Shown one piece after another: positions 7,540 to 16,359 of a stretch of DNA of 64,000 nucleotides; within the stretch, counting starts at the first letter, position 1, and each line of letters starts with the position of its first letter. The translations under genes and the position numbers were made by a program. This stretch comes from Bacteroidales bacterium. Its GTDB lineage: Bacteria; Bacteroidota; Bacteroidia; Bacteroidales; UBA932. Location of the stretch: positions 37,326 to 101,325 of the forward strand of contig SUYQ01000008.1 in NCBI GenBank assembly GCA_015060325.1, written 5' to 3'. Below the pieces are notes generated by a model. The model made no database searches. It had not been told where the DNA came from and saw only the letters and a program-made list of their open reading frames with translations.

Positions 7540-10251
7540 TTATTTACCATATGTTTGCAGATATCTGGCAAAGTTTGCCTTTGCCTTGTCAAGAGTCATC
7601 ACTTCCATCTCAATAGAAGGGATCTCGGCAGGCTTCTCGAATCTGGTCATGGACTTATGCGAGATCTCAAGTGCCTCTGCTTCAGGTGCGACAGCATTGC
7701 CCGACGCTTTGCGTACGGCAGACTTTGACGCTGTATGGCCCTTTGTGAGCACCACCTCTGAAACTATAGGGTTGTTCAGGAGATAGCGTCCTGTCTGCGA
7801 ATCCTGACCTATCACGTTCGGATAGTACCTGATGCCGTTTCTCTCAATAGCCTTGATTGTAAGAGTGTTGTAATCATCAGAAACCTCCACATCAAATACG
7901 AGAGGAGACGCATAATAACCTGTAACCGGATCCGCATAATAGAAGACGGTGTTGTTTGACTCCTGATCTGCATATCCTGCCATGTAGAACGGATTGCTCC
8001 AGTTCATCACTGGAGAACCGAAATACATGTCGGCAGTGATTGTAAGCTTTGGCTCGCCATTTTCCTCGGACACTTCGATGAACATCTTCGGACCGAAGTC
8101 GCTGAAGATAGACGGAACGTCAACAGTGCTGATGGTCTCGCTCACGAAGAGGTCATAAGGAGTCATTGTCTGATAAGCGATGTCAACTCCGCCGTCAAGC
8201 CATCCCATGAGCATAAGCTTGTTCTGGTTTGCAAGTCTCTTGGTGTTGAATGTCTTGGACATTTCAATGAACTCGGTATAATATGCCTCGATTTCCTCAT
8301 CTGTCCACTTGGTGTGCTCATGATAGATATCATAGATTTCATCAGTGATAGCTGAAGGGAAATCAGTATATTTATCCAGAATGGAAACATTCTTGGTAAG
8401 TTCGCTTCTGCCTGTAGCAGACTCGGCATCGAGAACAGTAGCCGTCATAGTCCAGTCTCCTGCAAGCTTGTTCGCCATATTGAAGTAAGCTCCGCATACT
8501 TCGGCCTCGAAATATGGAGTCGTAACGTCAGCAACGGCCGGACACTCCTCTATATCATCATAGTTAAGGTCATTTGGAGTATTCTCGTCATTGAATCCTA
8601 CGACGACAAGACGGGTGGTCTCGCCGTCTATAGTAGGGATCGACACCACAAGTCCTTCTTCAGAGTTGATCTTCTGGATTTCCTCTGCTGTGAATGCAGC
8701 AGACTGGCCATACTGGAGATAAGTACCGCCTTTGTTGATAGTGTAGATCCAGTCCCTGTAGTAGTTTGCACCATAGTAGCATCTTATTGCAGGGTTGTCT
8801 GCAACCGAAGTACACTTTACGTGGAACTTGGCCTCATATGGAGACGACTCTTCCTCTAGAGGAGTTACCTCGATTGTCGGACCCTTGGTCTTGGTCTTTT
8901 GAGGAGTATTGAACGTGAAGTGAGTGAAACATTGCTCTGAACCGGCCTCATCACCCATACCTGTCACGAGAACATGGTATCTTGTGTCGGCAGGCACATC
9001 GTAGAAGTGGCTCGAAAGAACGATTTCAGCCGGACCTTCTACTACTCGTGAACCGAAATTATACAAAGAGAAGAACGAAGCAGTCGCCCACTGGAGGAGC
9101 TCTTCCCTGCCGTCCAGAAGCTTCAGCATCTCACCGAAAGTTCCCTCGTCAAGGATACATACGCTGTAGAACATCACATTATCGGTCGGGGTGAACGCGA
9201 GAGTCGCATCAACCGGTCCGAGCTCGACAACCTCCACGTCCACGCTGCCGTTGAGCTTGCCAGGTTCGCGCGAGCGGAAGACCTTCTTTGAGTAAGCTCC
9301 TGTCCACATATCATCGATAGGATTGTGGAGATCGACCTCATATTGTCCCAGACTCTTTGTACCCAATCCGTAGTACTCGTCATATTTCTGACCGTCGAGC
9401 ATAGGAAGGTAATAGCCGGCAGGCCATCCTGCAGGATAAACCCATCCGTCAACAGCATAATTTGGAGCATTCGGCCCCTGATATTCCGGCGGAAGTTCCA
9501 TCCACTCGAACTCACCTGCCAAGAAAACGATCGGCTCGCCTGGAGAGATCGGATCCCAGATGTAGGTCTCGTCATATTCGTTTACCACGCCGTCCTCATT
9601 AAGGTCCTCAGAGCTCTGCATCCTGTTGGTCGCATCAGAGAATTCGAGAGTGGTGTCTCCTGTAACATACTGTCCAGCATTGGTAAGGAGCATCCAGTAC
9701 TCGTCACTGTTCTGTCTCTTGAGGTTGTACATCATGAGGTCTGTCAGAGTGTAGCGGATTCCCCTGCTGCCAGCAGTGCCGGGAACTGAGTTCTTAACAG
9801 ACTGCGGCACTGCGATATGCATCTTGAAGCCATCATACATCGTTGCTACAACTGTGCATAGTTCATTGAACTCGAAAGAAGGAGTCGTGAAATCAAATGC
9901 ATATACCTGTGAATATTCAGTAGCAGAAAGTCTTGCCACAAGATAGAGGTGATAGTCAGTATTCTCCTCGATGTCGGCGAGCAGCTGCTGAGGGCCGGAC
10001 TTCGAGAACTTGGTCTTCGAACCAAGCATGAAGATCAGGCTGGCGTCCTGATTCTCAAGTACCTCTTCCTGACACAGATATGCAACTTCGACAGGAGTGC
10101 CTACTGTAGCATTCACAGTCACATAACCGGGAGCAGCTTCCATGAAGCTGACAGAGAACTTCTCTTCCTGCTTGCAGCCGGTAAGGATTCCGCACAGAAC
10201 GGCAATCATGACGATACCGAAAGAGCGGAATGAAAATAATGTATTTCTCAT
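7540..10251 (-). CDS. Large (903-residue) secreted lipoprotein, function unknown
   Basis: The start is set at 10251 (MRNTLFSFRSFGIVM), because the lipoprotein signal peptide with its lipobox LTGC begins there and the -7 box lies upstream at 10315-10322. A longer in-frame start at 10317 would fall inside that box. After the Cys anchor the protein is beta-rich with fibronectin-III/Ig-like stretches (for example YHLYLVARLSATEYSQVYAF). Residues about 216-227 read DLNEDGVVNEYD, a DxNxDGxxxxxD calcium-binding loop of the dockerin/EF-hand kind. No catalytic motif is recognisable. It is first in an operon with the Omp28-like gene, which suggests a joint surface role. Identity beyond 'surface lipoprotein' is not supported. 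Confidence 0.7.
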   Translation of the reverse strand: MRNTLFSFRSFGIVMIAVLCGILTGCKQEEKFSVSFMEAAPGYVTVNATVGTPVEVAYLCQEEVLENQDASLIFMLGSKTKFSKSGPQQLLADIEENTDYHLYLVARLSATEYSQVYAFDFTTPSFEFNELCTVVATMYDGFKMHIAVPQSVKNSVPGTAGSRGIRYTLTDLMMYNLKRQNSDEYWMLLTNAGQYVTGDTTLEFSDATNRMQSSEDLNEDGVVNEYDETYIWDPISPGEPIVFLAGEFEWMELPPEYQGPNAPNYAVDGWVYPAGWPAGYYLPMLDGQKYDEYYGLGTKSLGQYEVDLHNPIDDMWTGAYSKKVFRSREPGKLNGSVDVEVVELGPVDATLAFTPTDNVMFYSVCILDEGTFGEMLKLLDGREELLQWATASFFSLYNFGSRVVEGPAEIVLSSHFYDVPADTRYHVLVTGMGDEAGSEQCFTHFTFNTPQKTKTKGPTIEVTPLEEESSPYEAKFHVKCTSVADNPAIRCYYGANYYRDWIYTINKGGTYLQYGQSAAFTAEEIQKINSEEGLVVSIPTIDGETTRLVVVGFNDENTPNDLNYDDIEECPAVADVTTPYFEAEVCGAYFNMANKLAGDWTMTATVLDAESATGRSELTKNVSILDKYTDFPSAITDEIYDIYHEHTKWTDEEIEAYYTEFIEMSKTFNTKRLANQNKLMLMGWLDGGVDIAYQTMTPYDLFVSETISTVDVPSIFSDFGPKMFIEVSEENGEPKLTITADMYFGSPVMNWSNPFYMAGYADQESNNTVFYYADPVTGYYASPLVFDVEVSDDYNTLTIKAIERNGIRYYPNVIGQDSQTGRYLLNNPIVSEVVLTKGHTASKSAVRKASGNAVAPEAEALEISHKSMTRFEKPAEIPSIEMEVMTLDKAKANFARYLQTYGK

Positions 10252-10314
10252 CAGTATTAAATTGAATTGATTATTAAATTCTTCCACGACCCGAAATTGC
10301 AGTTCCGGGCCGCG

Positions 10315-10322
10315 CAAAGATA
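10315..10322 (-). promoter_or_regulatory. -7 box of the large lipoprotein operon
   Basis: Minus-strand TATCTTTG. The predicted leader to the ATG at 10251 is about 55-60 nt. It is arranged divergently with the purB box, 22 bp away. Confidence 0.6.
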
Positions 10323-10344
10323 AAGTTTTTTTGGAACTTTTTGC

Positions 10345-10352
10345 TATCTTTG
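10345..10352 (+). promoter_or_regulatory. -7 box of purB
   Basis: TATCTTTG, 25 nt before the purB ATG. An A-rich, GGAAGG-containing leader follows. Confidence 0.65.
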
Positions 10353-10377
10353 CGGCTCAATTTTTAAAAGGAAGGAA

Positions 10378-11718
10378 ATGGACTACAATTCACTTATGGC
10401 AGTATCGCCTGTTGATGGACGCTATTCACGTCAGACAGAGCCGCTCAGAGAGTATTTCAGCGAATATGCACTCATCCGATACAGAGTGCGGGTAGAGATT
10501 GAATATTTCATCGCACTTTGTCAGGTTCCGCTCCCACAACTGGCGGATTTTGATTCATCGAAGTTCGAAGCGCTCAGGGACATATACAGAAATATGACTC
10601 CGGAAGATGCAGCCAAGGTAAAGGAGATCGAGAAGGTCACCAACCACGACGTGAAGGCTGTCGAGTATTTCATAAAGGACCGTTTCAAGGAGATGGACAT
10701 CATGAAATGGGGTGAATTCGTACACTTCGGACTCACATCACAGGACATCAACAACACATCTGTTCCACTTTCTTTCAAGGAAGCCATAGAAGAGAGCTTC
10801 ATGCCTCTTCTTGAAGAGGTCCTCGGACTCATCAAGTCAATGGCTGCGGACTGGGCAGATATACCGATGCTCGCAAAGACCCATGGTCAGCCGGCATCCC
10901 CTACCCGCGTCGGCAAGGAGTTCAATGTCTTTGCAGTACGTCTTGAGGAGCAGATCCGTCAGTTCAAGCTTCTGACCTATCCGGCAAAATTCGGAGGGGC
11001 GACCGGTAACATGAATGCCCACAAGGTAGCTTACCCGGGCATCGACTGGATCACATTCGGAAATGATTTCGTGGCCTCCCTCGGTCTGAAGAGATCCTTC
11101 CCCACCACACAGATCGAGCATTACGACAACCTCGCATCGCTGTTTGACTGTCTGCGCAGGATCAACACCATCCTGACCGACTTCGCACGCGACATATGGA
11201 CATACATTTCAATGGAATATTTCCGTCAGAAAGTGAAGGCCGGAGAGGTCGGATCGTCCGCAATGCCGCATAAGGTGAATCCTATAGACTTCGAGAATGC
11301 GGAGGGTAACTTCGGAGTTGCAAATGCGCTCTATACTCACCTTTCGATGAAGCTTCCGATCTCACGTCTGCAGCGTGACCTCACCGACTCGACCGTGCTC
11401 CGTAACATCGGAATGCCGCTTGCACATTCGATGATCTCCCTCAATTCATTGAAGAAAGGACTTGGCAAACTGATACTCAATGAAGATGCTCTGCGCGCCG
11501 ATCTCGAAAGGAACTGGGCAGTGGTTGCAGAGGCTATCCAGACAATCCTCCGCAGAGAAAATTACCCGAACCCTTACGAGACGCTCAAGGCGCTTACACG
11601 TACCGGTGCGGGCATCAATCACGAAGTCATCGCAGAGTTCATCGAGACGCTCGATGTGTCGGAATCTGTGAAGGAGGAGCTCAGGGTCATTACTCCTTGG
11701 ACTTATACAGGGTTTTAG
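10378..11718 (+). CDS. purB: Adenylosuccinate lyase
   Basis: 446 residues. PurB cleaves SAICAR to AICAR and adenylosuccinate to AMP with release of fumarate. It belongs to the fumarase/aspartase superfamily: the signature SSAMPHKVNPIDFENAEGN is visible around residues 297-315, with the flexible catalytic loop Ser, and the TSQDINNTS and KTHGQPASPT motifs are in place. It starts MDYNSLMAVSPVDGRY, as in the E. coli-type (longer) class. The TAG stop overlaps the first bases of a dispersed repeat. It stands alone and is divergent from the lipoprotein operon. Confidence 0.96.
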   Translation: MDYNSLMAVSPVDGRYSRQTEPLREYFSEYALIRYRVRVEIEYFIALCQVPLPQLADFDSSKFEALRDIYRNMTPEDAAKVKEIEKVTNHDVKAVEYFIKDRFKEMDIMKWGEFVHFGLTSQDINNTSVPLSFKEAIEESFMPLLEEVLGLIKSMAADWADIPMLAKTHGQPASPTRVGKEFNVFAVRLEEQIRQFKLLTYPAKFGGATGNMNAHKVAYPGIDWITFGNDFVASLGLKRSFPTTQIEHYDNLASLFDCLRRINTILTDFARDIWTYISMEYFRQKVKAGEVGSSAMPHKVNPIDFENAEGNFGVANALYTHLSMKLPISRLQRDLTDSTVLRNIGMPLAHSMISLNSLKKGLGKLILNEDALRADLERNWAVVAEAIQTILRRENYPNPYETLKALTRTGAGINHEVIAEFIETLDVSESVKEELRVITPWTYTGF

Positions 11719-11799
11719 ATTTCTCCACTCCCTCCGGTCGGTCGAAATGACAAAGGGGACGGTCGGATTGTCATTCCGAGCTTGTCGAGGAATCTATTC
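11717..11799. repeat. Inverted pair of dispersed repeats
   Basis: Forward copy 11717-11752 (AGATTTCTCCACTCC...GTCGAAATGACA) and reverse copy 11767-11799 (ATTGTCATTCCGAGC...GAGGAATCTATTC). The pair lies between the convergent purB and FtsB-like genes. The forward copy shares the TAG stop of purB, and the reverse copy overlaps the last codons of the FtsB-like gene. It could act as a two-way terminator. Confidence 0.7.
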
Positions 11800-12108
11800 C
11801 TCTATAATATAGACGTCTTCGCCAGGGGCGGCAAAGCCATGCTGTTCCCTGGCGTACTTTTCCAGGGAATCCAGGTTGGATTCCCGTTCTTTCATTATAC
11901 GGTCCATATCTTCGATCTCACCACGATAATACTCTTTCTCAGCATTCTGTTTCCTATACTCTTTCTTGGCATCAATCCAGTGAAATATGGTATTTCCCGA
12001 GCCGAACAGCCATGACCAAGTGAAATACAGCAGCCACAAGGTGACAAACCATACAAACCATTTGTTATCGCCTGTATATAAATTCTTGATCTTTTGCCAA
12101 ATTTCCAT
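11794..12108 (-). CDS. FtsB/DivIC-like septum formation protein
   Basis: 104 residues: a short cytoplasmic N-terminus, one membrane segment (about 17-36, WFVWFVTLWLLYFTWSWLF), then a periplasmic coiled coil (about 45-85). The end, ending REQHGFAAPGEDVY, has the conserved short C-terminal motif of FtsB/DivIC proteins, which form a complex with FtsL and FtsQ at the division site. The start at 12108 (MEIWQKIKNLYTG) is preferred. An upstream ATG at 12132 lies within the -7 box (12130-12137) and could not be transcribed from it. It supplies the division partner absent from the dcw cluster at 40-57 kb. Confidence 0.8.
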   Translation of the reverse strand: MEIWQKIKNLYTGDNKWFVWFVTLWLLYFTWSWLFGSGNTIFHWIDAKKEYRKQNAEKEYYRGEIEDMDRIMKERESNLDSLEKYAREQHGFAAPGEDVYIIEE

Positions 12109-12129
12109 GATAATTAACCTATGTCTCGA

Positions 12130-12147
12130 CAAAAATAGTTATTTTTG
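12130..12147. promoter_or_regulatory. Back-to-back divergent -7 boxes forming a palindrome
   Basis: CAAAAATA-GT-TATTTTTG. The left half, read on the minus strand, is TATTTTTG for the FtsB-like gene; the right half is TATTTTTG for the nucleotidyltransferase gene. The two -7 boxes are separated by 2 bp and form a perfect 8-bp inverted repeat. Confidence 0.6.
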
Positions 12148-12191
12148 GGAGATTTTTATGAATTATATATTAACACATTAAAATATTCATT

Positions 12192-13124
12192 ATGAAACCT
12201 ACACTTTTGGTACTTGCAGCAGGTATGGGCAGCCGTTATGGCGGACTCAAACAGATGGACGGTCTCGGTCCCAACGGAGAAACCATCATTGATTATTCCA
12301 TCTACGATGCGGTAGAAGCGGGATTCGGAAAAGTCGTATACATAGTGCGCGAATATTTCAGAGAACAGATGGAACAGGTGGTAAAAGAAAAGTACAGCAA
12401 CGTTAAATGCGTTGACGGCACACCGCTTGAATTCCAGTTCGTCACTCAGGAACTTGACAAGATTCCTTCACAGTTCACTCTGAACCCTGAGCGCGTGAAG
12501 CCATGGGGAACAGCACACGCGGTGCTGATGGGAGCAAAAGTTGTCAAGGAGCCGTTTGCTGTGATCAACGGCGACGACTATTATGGAAAGGAATCATTCA
12601 GAATCCTCGGAGACTGGCTCAGGGCACACGAAGGCAAGACCGGAGAATATGCGCTTGTAGGATTCGAGCTTGAGAATACGCTCTCGGAATCAGGCGGAGT
12701 TTCACGTGGAATCGGAACCGCAGGAGCTGACAGCTACCTGACTGACGTAGTCGAGCATCATAAGATTGCAAAGGCAGAAGACGGAAAGATCTATGGTGAG
12801 AACAATGCTACCGGTGAGACTGTGGAGCTTGCTCCTAAGGCACTCTGCTCGATGAACATGTGGGGATTCACTGCTGACTATTTCGACAAGAGCGGCGAGA
12901 TCTTCACAAGATTCCTTGAACAGAACAGCAACGAGCTGAAGGCTGAATACTATATTCCTTATGCAATCGACTGCATCATCAAGGAAGGTCTGGGCAGATG
13001 TGAGCTTCTCTCTACGCCTTCACGTTGGTTTGGAGTCACCTTCAAGGAAGACAGGCCTGGAGTTGTAGCAAAGTTCCAGGAATTCGCTGATAACGGAATC
13101 TATCCGACACCTCTTTACAGATAA
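12192..13124 (+). CDS. Sugar-phosphate nucleotidyltransferase family protein
   Basis: 310 residues. The N-terminal signature LVLAAGMGSRYGGLKQMD is the nucleotide-binding loop of the NTP_transferase family. INGDDYYG carries the acidic metal-binding residues, and a C-terminal SRWFGVTFKEDRP follows. These enzymes activate sugar 1-phosphates with NTPs. The sugar and nucleotide specificity cannot be read from the sequence. The gene ends TAATG, overlapping the start of the CPBP protease gene by 1 nt. It has a TATTTTTG box upstream. Confidence 0.8.
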   Translation: MKPTLLVLAAGMGSRYGGLKQMDGLGPNGETIIDYSIYDAVEAGFGKVVYIVREYFREQMEQVVKEKYSNVKCVDGTPLEFQFVTQELDKIPSQFTLNPERVKPWGTAHAVLMGAKVVKEPFAVINGDDYYGKESFRILGDWLRAHEGKTGEYALVGFELENTLSESGGVSRGIGTAGADSYLTDVVEHHKIAKAEDGKIYGENNATGETVELAPKALCSMNMWGFTADYFDKSGEIFTRFLEQNSNELKAEYYIPYAIDCIIKEGLGRCELLSTPSRWFGVTFKEDRPGVVAKFQEFADNGIYPTPLYR

Positions 13125-14011
13125 TGGGATTCGTAAAACGATACAAAGGCAGGGGATCATATGATCTCCTGTCAAATTACAACCACTTCATGCCCGGGTT
13201 CTCTGAAACCGGATGGTTGTTCATATTGTTTCTGTTGGGATCCCTCTTAGGTTCCATCGTCGTAGCAGCCTTGGGTTTCATCATACCAGCCGAATATATG
13301 AACATAATATCATATCCTATAATGTTCATACCGGCAATGCTGTATGCTTCGAACAAAAGCAGACACAACGAAAACTTCGAAGACGGATACAAGCTGGACA
13401 ACAACAATTTCAAGATCGGCATGGGCATCAAGCTTGCGTTTGCAGCTATGGTAATGACTCTGGCATCAGCCATCCTGATCGAGCCTGCCAACATGCTGCT
13501 TCCACCAATGCCTAAGATCCTGATAGAAATGATGGAGAATATGATGACCGGACCTGCATGGGTTACATTCATCTCTGTTTCCATCTTTGCCCCATTCTTC
13601 GAAGAATGGTTATGCAGAGGCTTGATTCTCAGAGGTCTGATAAAAAGGGCAGGACCGGCATGGGCCATAATACTGTCTGCATTATTCTTCGCCATCATAC
13701 ATATGAACCCATGGCAGGCACTTCCGGCGTTCACAATGGGAATCATCTTCGGATATGTCTATTACAAGACTGGCTCACTCAAGCTCACGATGCTGATGCA
13801 TTTTACCAACAACACTCTGGTGTTAGCCTTGAGTCTTATCCCGTCACTGCAAGAGATGGAATATCTTAAGGATGTTCTTTCTCCATGGGCATACGGAATC
13901 ATATATGCGCTGGCTGCAGCAGCACTTATATGTGGTCTGATAATATTCAAGAGCATCCCTCAGAAAGAAGGATATCTAGGAGGATGCCAGAAAATCAAAA
14001 GTATATTCTAG
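13124..14011 (+). CDS. CPBP-family intramembrane metalloprotease
   Basis: 295 residues with about eight hydrophobic segments. The CPBP/Abi motifs are all present: EEWLCRG (EExxxR) at about residues 163-169, FFAIIHMNPWQ (FxxxH) at about 188-198, and LMHFTNN (HxxxN) near 226-232. Family members cleave or process membrane-bound substrates, and in Gram-positives they protect against bacteriocins. The substrate here is unknown. Translationally coupled to the nucleotidyltransferase gene (shared A of TAATG). It ends 1 bp before the convergent MurU-like gene. Confidence 0.85.
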   Translation: MGFVKRYKGRGSYDLLSNYNHFMPGFSETGWLFILFLLGSLLGSIVVAALGFIIPAEYMNIISYPIMFIPAMLYASNKSRHNENFEDGYKLDNNNFKIGMGIKLAFAAMVMTLASAILIEPANMLLPPMPKILIEMMENMMTGPAWVTFISVSIFAPFFEEWLCRGLILRGLIKRAGPAWAIILSALFFAIIHMNPWQALPAFTMGIIFGYVYYKTGSLKLTMLMHFTNNTLVLALSLIPSLQEMEYLKDVLSPWAYGIIYALAAAALICGLIIFKSIPQKEGYLGGCQKIKSIF

Positions 14012-14012
14012 A

Positions 14013-14780
14013 CTACTGCACAAGGCTGTGAGCCATCTTTTCTGCCTGCTCAAGGGAATCCAGCTTGCCGACATCGATCAGCCTGAGTTCCGAAGCCGGA
14101 ACACCATAGATAGGGTGATCTGCACAAACTGACAGGTAGAAATCAATAATCGGGAAACGGGGGCTGTGTGATCCGTCACACAGTCCTTTTTCCTTTACAT
14201 ATTCCTCCATCACGTCAAAGACCTTGTCTGAAATGATATGGATGCCGGAGAAGGCCATCCTTACGCATGAATCGGGGCACAGGTCAGGATATGGGGAACG
14301 GACTTCCCCGGTCTTGACGTTCGTCCAGCCGACAAGACGCATGGTTTCAGTCTCGAACAACAGATATCGCGAAGTCTCGCGCTCGCTTACAAGCAAGGTT
14401 GCCAGTGCCTCTTCATGAACCTGAGAGGCGAACCAACGGATATCCAGGTCGGACAGGATATCAACATTGTGGACCAGGAAGCTTCCGCAGTCCTCGAGAT
14501 ATCTGCGAGCCTTCAATATTCCTCCGCCTGTCTCCAGAAGCAGTTCCCTCTCATCGCTCACCTGCATAGGCATAATGTCCTGTTGTGCGACCCACTCTTC
14601 AATCATGTCTGCAAAATGATGGACATTCACTACAGCTTCCTCAACCCCGGAAGCCTTGAGCTTTCTTGTCACATGTTCGATAAGAGGCCTCCCTCCGACC
14701 GGCACCAGAGCCTTCGGAAGCGTATCTGTTATCGGTTTCAGACGGGTACCGAGTCCTGCCGCAAATATCATGGATTTCAT
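14013..14780 (-). CDS. MurU-like nucleotidyltransferase (N-acetylmuramate-1-phosphate uridylyltransferase type)
   Basis: 255 residues of the NTP_transferase family. The N-terminus FAAGLGTRLKPITDTLPKAL carries the GxGTRxxPxT loop and the catalytic Lys of PKAL. VHNVDILSD supplies the metal-binding Asp. In Pseudomonas, MurU makes UDP-MurNAc from MurNAc-1-phosphate in cell-wall recycling and is paired with the kinase AmgK. Here the gene immediately upstream (18 bp) encodes an AmgK-like kinase, which is the main reason for this call over a generic sugar nucleotidyltransferase. Substrate is inferred, not shown. Confidence 0.72.
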   Translation of the reverse strand: MKSMIFAAGLGTRLKPITDTLPKALVPVGGRPLIEHVTRKLKASGVEEAVVNVHHFADMIEEWVAQQDIMPMQVSDERELLLETGGGILKARRYLEDCGSFLVHNVDILSDLDIRWFASQVHEEALATLLVSERETSRYLLFETETMRLVGWTNVKTGEVRSPYPDLCPDSCVRMAFSGIHIISDKVFDVMEEYVKEKGLCDGSHSPRFPIIDFYLSVCADHPIYGVPASELRLIDVGKLDSLEQAEKMAHSLVQ

Positions 14781-14798
14781 ATTTTCAACCTTGAATCT

Positions 14799-16217
14799 TT
14801 ATATTATCGTATCAATGCCCTGTTCCCGGTGCGTAAGGCGTACGCGGATGTCAGGATATTTCTTACGGAGGTGAGCTGCGAGATGCTCGGCACAGTAGAC
14901 CGAGCGGTGCTGACCGCCCGTGCAGCCGAAACTTACCATCAGGCTGCTGAATCCGCGGCTGACATATGTCTCCACATGCGGATCGACCACCCCGTACACA
15001 TGCTCAAGGAAACCGAACACTTCCCCATCATCTTCCAGAAACCTGATTACAGGCTCGTCGCGTCCGGTCAGATTCTTATATGGTTCGTACCTGCCAGGAT
15101 TGTGGATTGACCGGCAGTCGAAGACATAGCCTCCGCCGTTTCCGGTAGTATCCTGCGGAATACCCTTCTTGAACGAGAAACTGAATACGCGTACCTCGAG
15201 GTTTCCGTCAGAGGCTATTTCCTCAAAGCGAGGAAGATCACAAAGTCTCTCCAGGATCTGTGTCATATATGGGTATAGCGACGAGAACCGGCCCGTCATT
15301 GATTTCAGTTCGGATATTGCGGCAGGGATGCTGGTAACAAAATTCGCCTTATGCTCGACGAGGCCCCTGAATCCATATGCTCCCAGCACCTGAAGCAAGC
15401 GGAAGAGTATAAAGAGATCGAGTCTTTGTCTGAAGGCACTGCGGTCGACTGGACGATACTGTTCCAAAGCAGTGAGATAGCTGTCAAGCATCCTCTCCTT
15501 CAGGACTTCCGGATACTTAGCCCTCGCCTGCCATATGAAAGATGCCACATCATAATATACCGGACCACGTCTTCCGCCCTGAAAATCAACAAAATACGGT
15601 TCATTGCCACATATCATCACATTCCTGGCATTGAAATCACGATACAGGAATGTGTCAGTATCCTCTTCCAGCAAGACGTCAGCAAATCTTTCGAAATCAT
15701 CCTGGAGCAGCACCTCATCGAACTCAAGGCCCGAAGGCTTGAGGAAGCAGTACTTGAAGTAATTGAGATCGAACATGACCATCCTTCTGTCAAAGGAAGG
15801 CTGCGGATAGCACACCGAAAAGTCCAATCCTTCCGCTCCGTCGTACTGGATTGCAGGAAGCATTGACATGGTCTTGTTCAGCAGAGCGTCGACACACGTC
15901 ATGTCTTCACCGCCTCTGCGGGCTGATGAAAGCATGTCAAAAAGGACCATATCTCCCAGATCCTCCTGCAGATATGCAGACATGTCATCGCTCACGGCAT
16001 ACACCTCAGGAACATTGATCCCTTTAGTACGGAAGTGACGTGCTATCGTCACGAAGGCATTATTTTCCTTCACATCGGTTCCGATGACGCCGATGCAGGC
16101 ACCTGCATCAGAAGCCAGCCTGTAGTAGCGACGGTTGCTCGCAGATCCGGTGAGAGGGATTACGGATGCAGGCACGCATCCGTATTTCGATTTGTACAAT
16201 ATGGTTAATCTTTCCAT
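14799..16217 (-). CDS. AmgK-like sugar kinase fused to a RapZ-type C-terminal domain
   Basis: 472 residues in two parts. Residues 1-335 are an aminoglycoside-phosphotransferase-fold kinase. The catalytic loop YRDFNARN (192-199) and metal loop VDFQGGRRGP (210-219) are the forms seen in AmgK, the anomeric MurNAc/GlcNAc kinase. Residues about 340-465 match the C-terminal domain of RapZ/YvcJ: FSFKKG, FDCR, NPG, TGRDEPV (384-390) and GCTGGQHRSV (431-440). In E. coli that domain binds glucosamine-6-phosphate. The RapZ N-terminal ATPase domain is absent. The MurU-like gene follows by 18 bp. I infer a recycling kinase that may sense amino-sugar phosphate. A dispersed repeat lies 3 bp upstream of the start. 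Confidence 0.85.
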   Translation of the reverse strand: MERLTILYKSKYGCVPASVIPLTGSASNRRYYRLASDAGACIGVIGTDVKENNAFVTIARHFRTKGINVPEVYAVSDDMSAYLQEDLGDMVLFDMLSSARRGGEDMTCVDALLNKTMSMLPAIQYDGAEGLDFSVCYPQPSFDRRMVMFDLNYFKYCFLKPSGLEFDEVLLQDDFERFADVLLEEDTDTFLYRDFNARNVMICGNEPYFVDFQGGRRGPVYYDVASFIWQARAKYPEVLKERMLDSYLTALEQYRPVDRSAFRQRLDLFILFRLLQVLGAYGFRGLVEHKANFVTSIPAAISELKSMTGRFSSLYPYMTQILERLCDLPRFEEIASDGNLEVRVFSFSFKKGIPQDTTGNGGGYVFDCRSIHNPGRYEPYKNLTGRDEPVIRFLEDDGEVFGFLEHVYGVVDPHVETYVSRGFSSLMVSFGCTGGQHRSVYCAEHLAAHLRKKYPDIRVRLTHREQGIDTII

Positions 16218-16220
16218 AGC

Positions 16221-16257
16221 AGATTTATCGACTCGCTTCGCTCGCTCGAAATGACAA
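16221..16257. repeat. Short dispersed repeat
   Basis: AGATTTATCGACTCGC...TCGAAATGACAA. It is located 3 bp upstream of the start codon of the minus-strand kinase gene and in the divergent gap to pncB. Confidence 0.65.
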
Positions 16258-16329
16258 CCGGAATGGTTATCCGGAGGTGAAGTCTGTTAATTTATTGGCG
16301 AATTTACAAATAGTTGAACAAAAAAAGAT

Positions 16330-16337
16330 TAAATTTG
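16330..16337 (+). promoter_or_regulatory. -7 box of pncB
   Basis: TAAATTTG, 22 nt before the pncB ATG. Confidence 0.55.
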
Positions 16338-16359
16338 TTGGATTTAAAACATTAATGTA

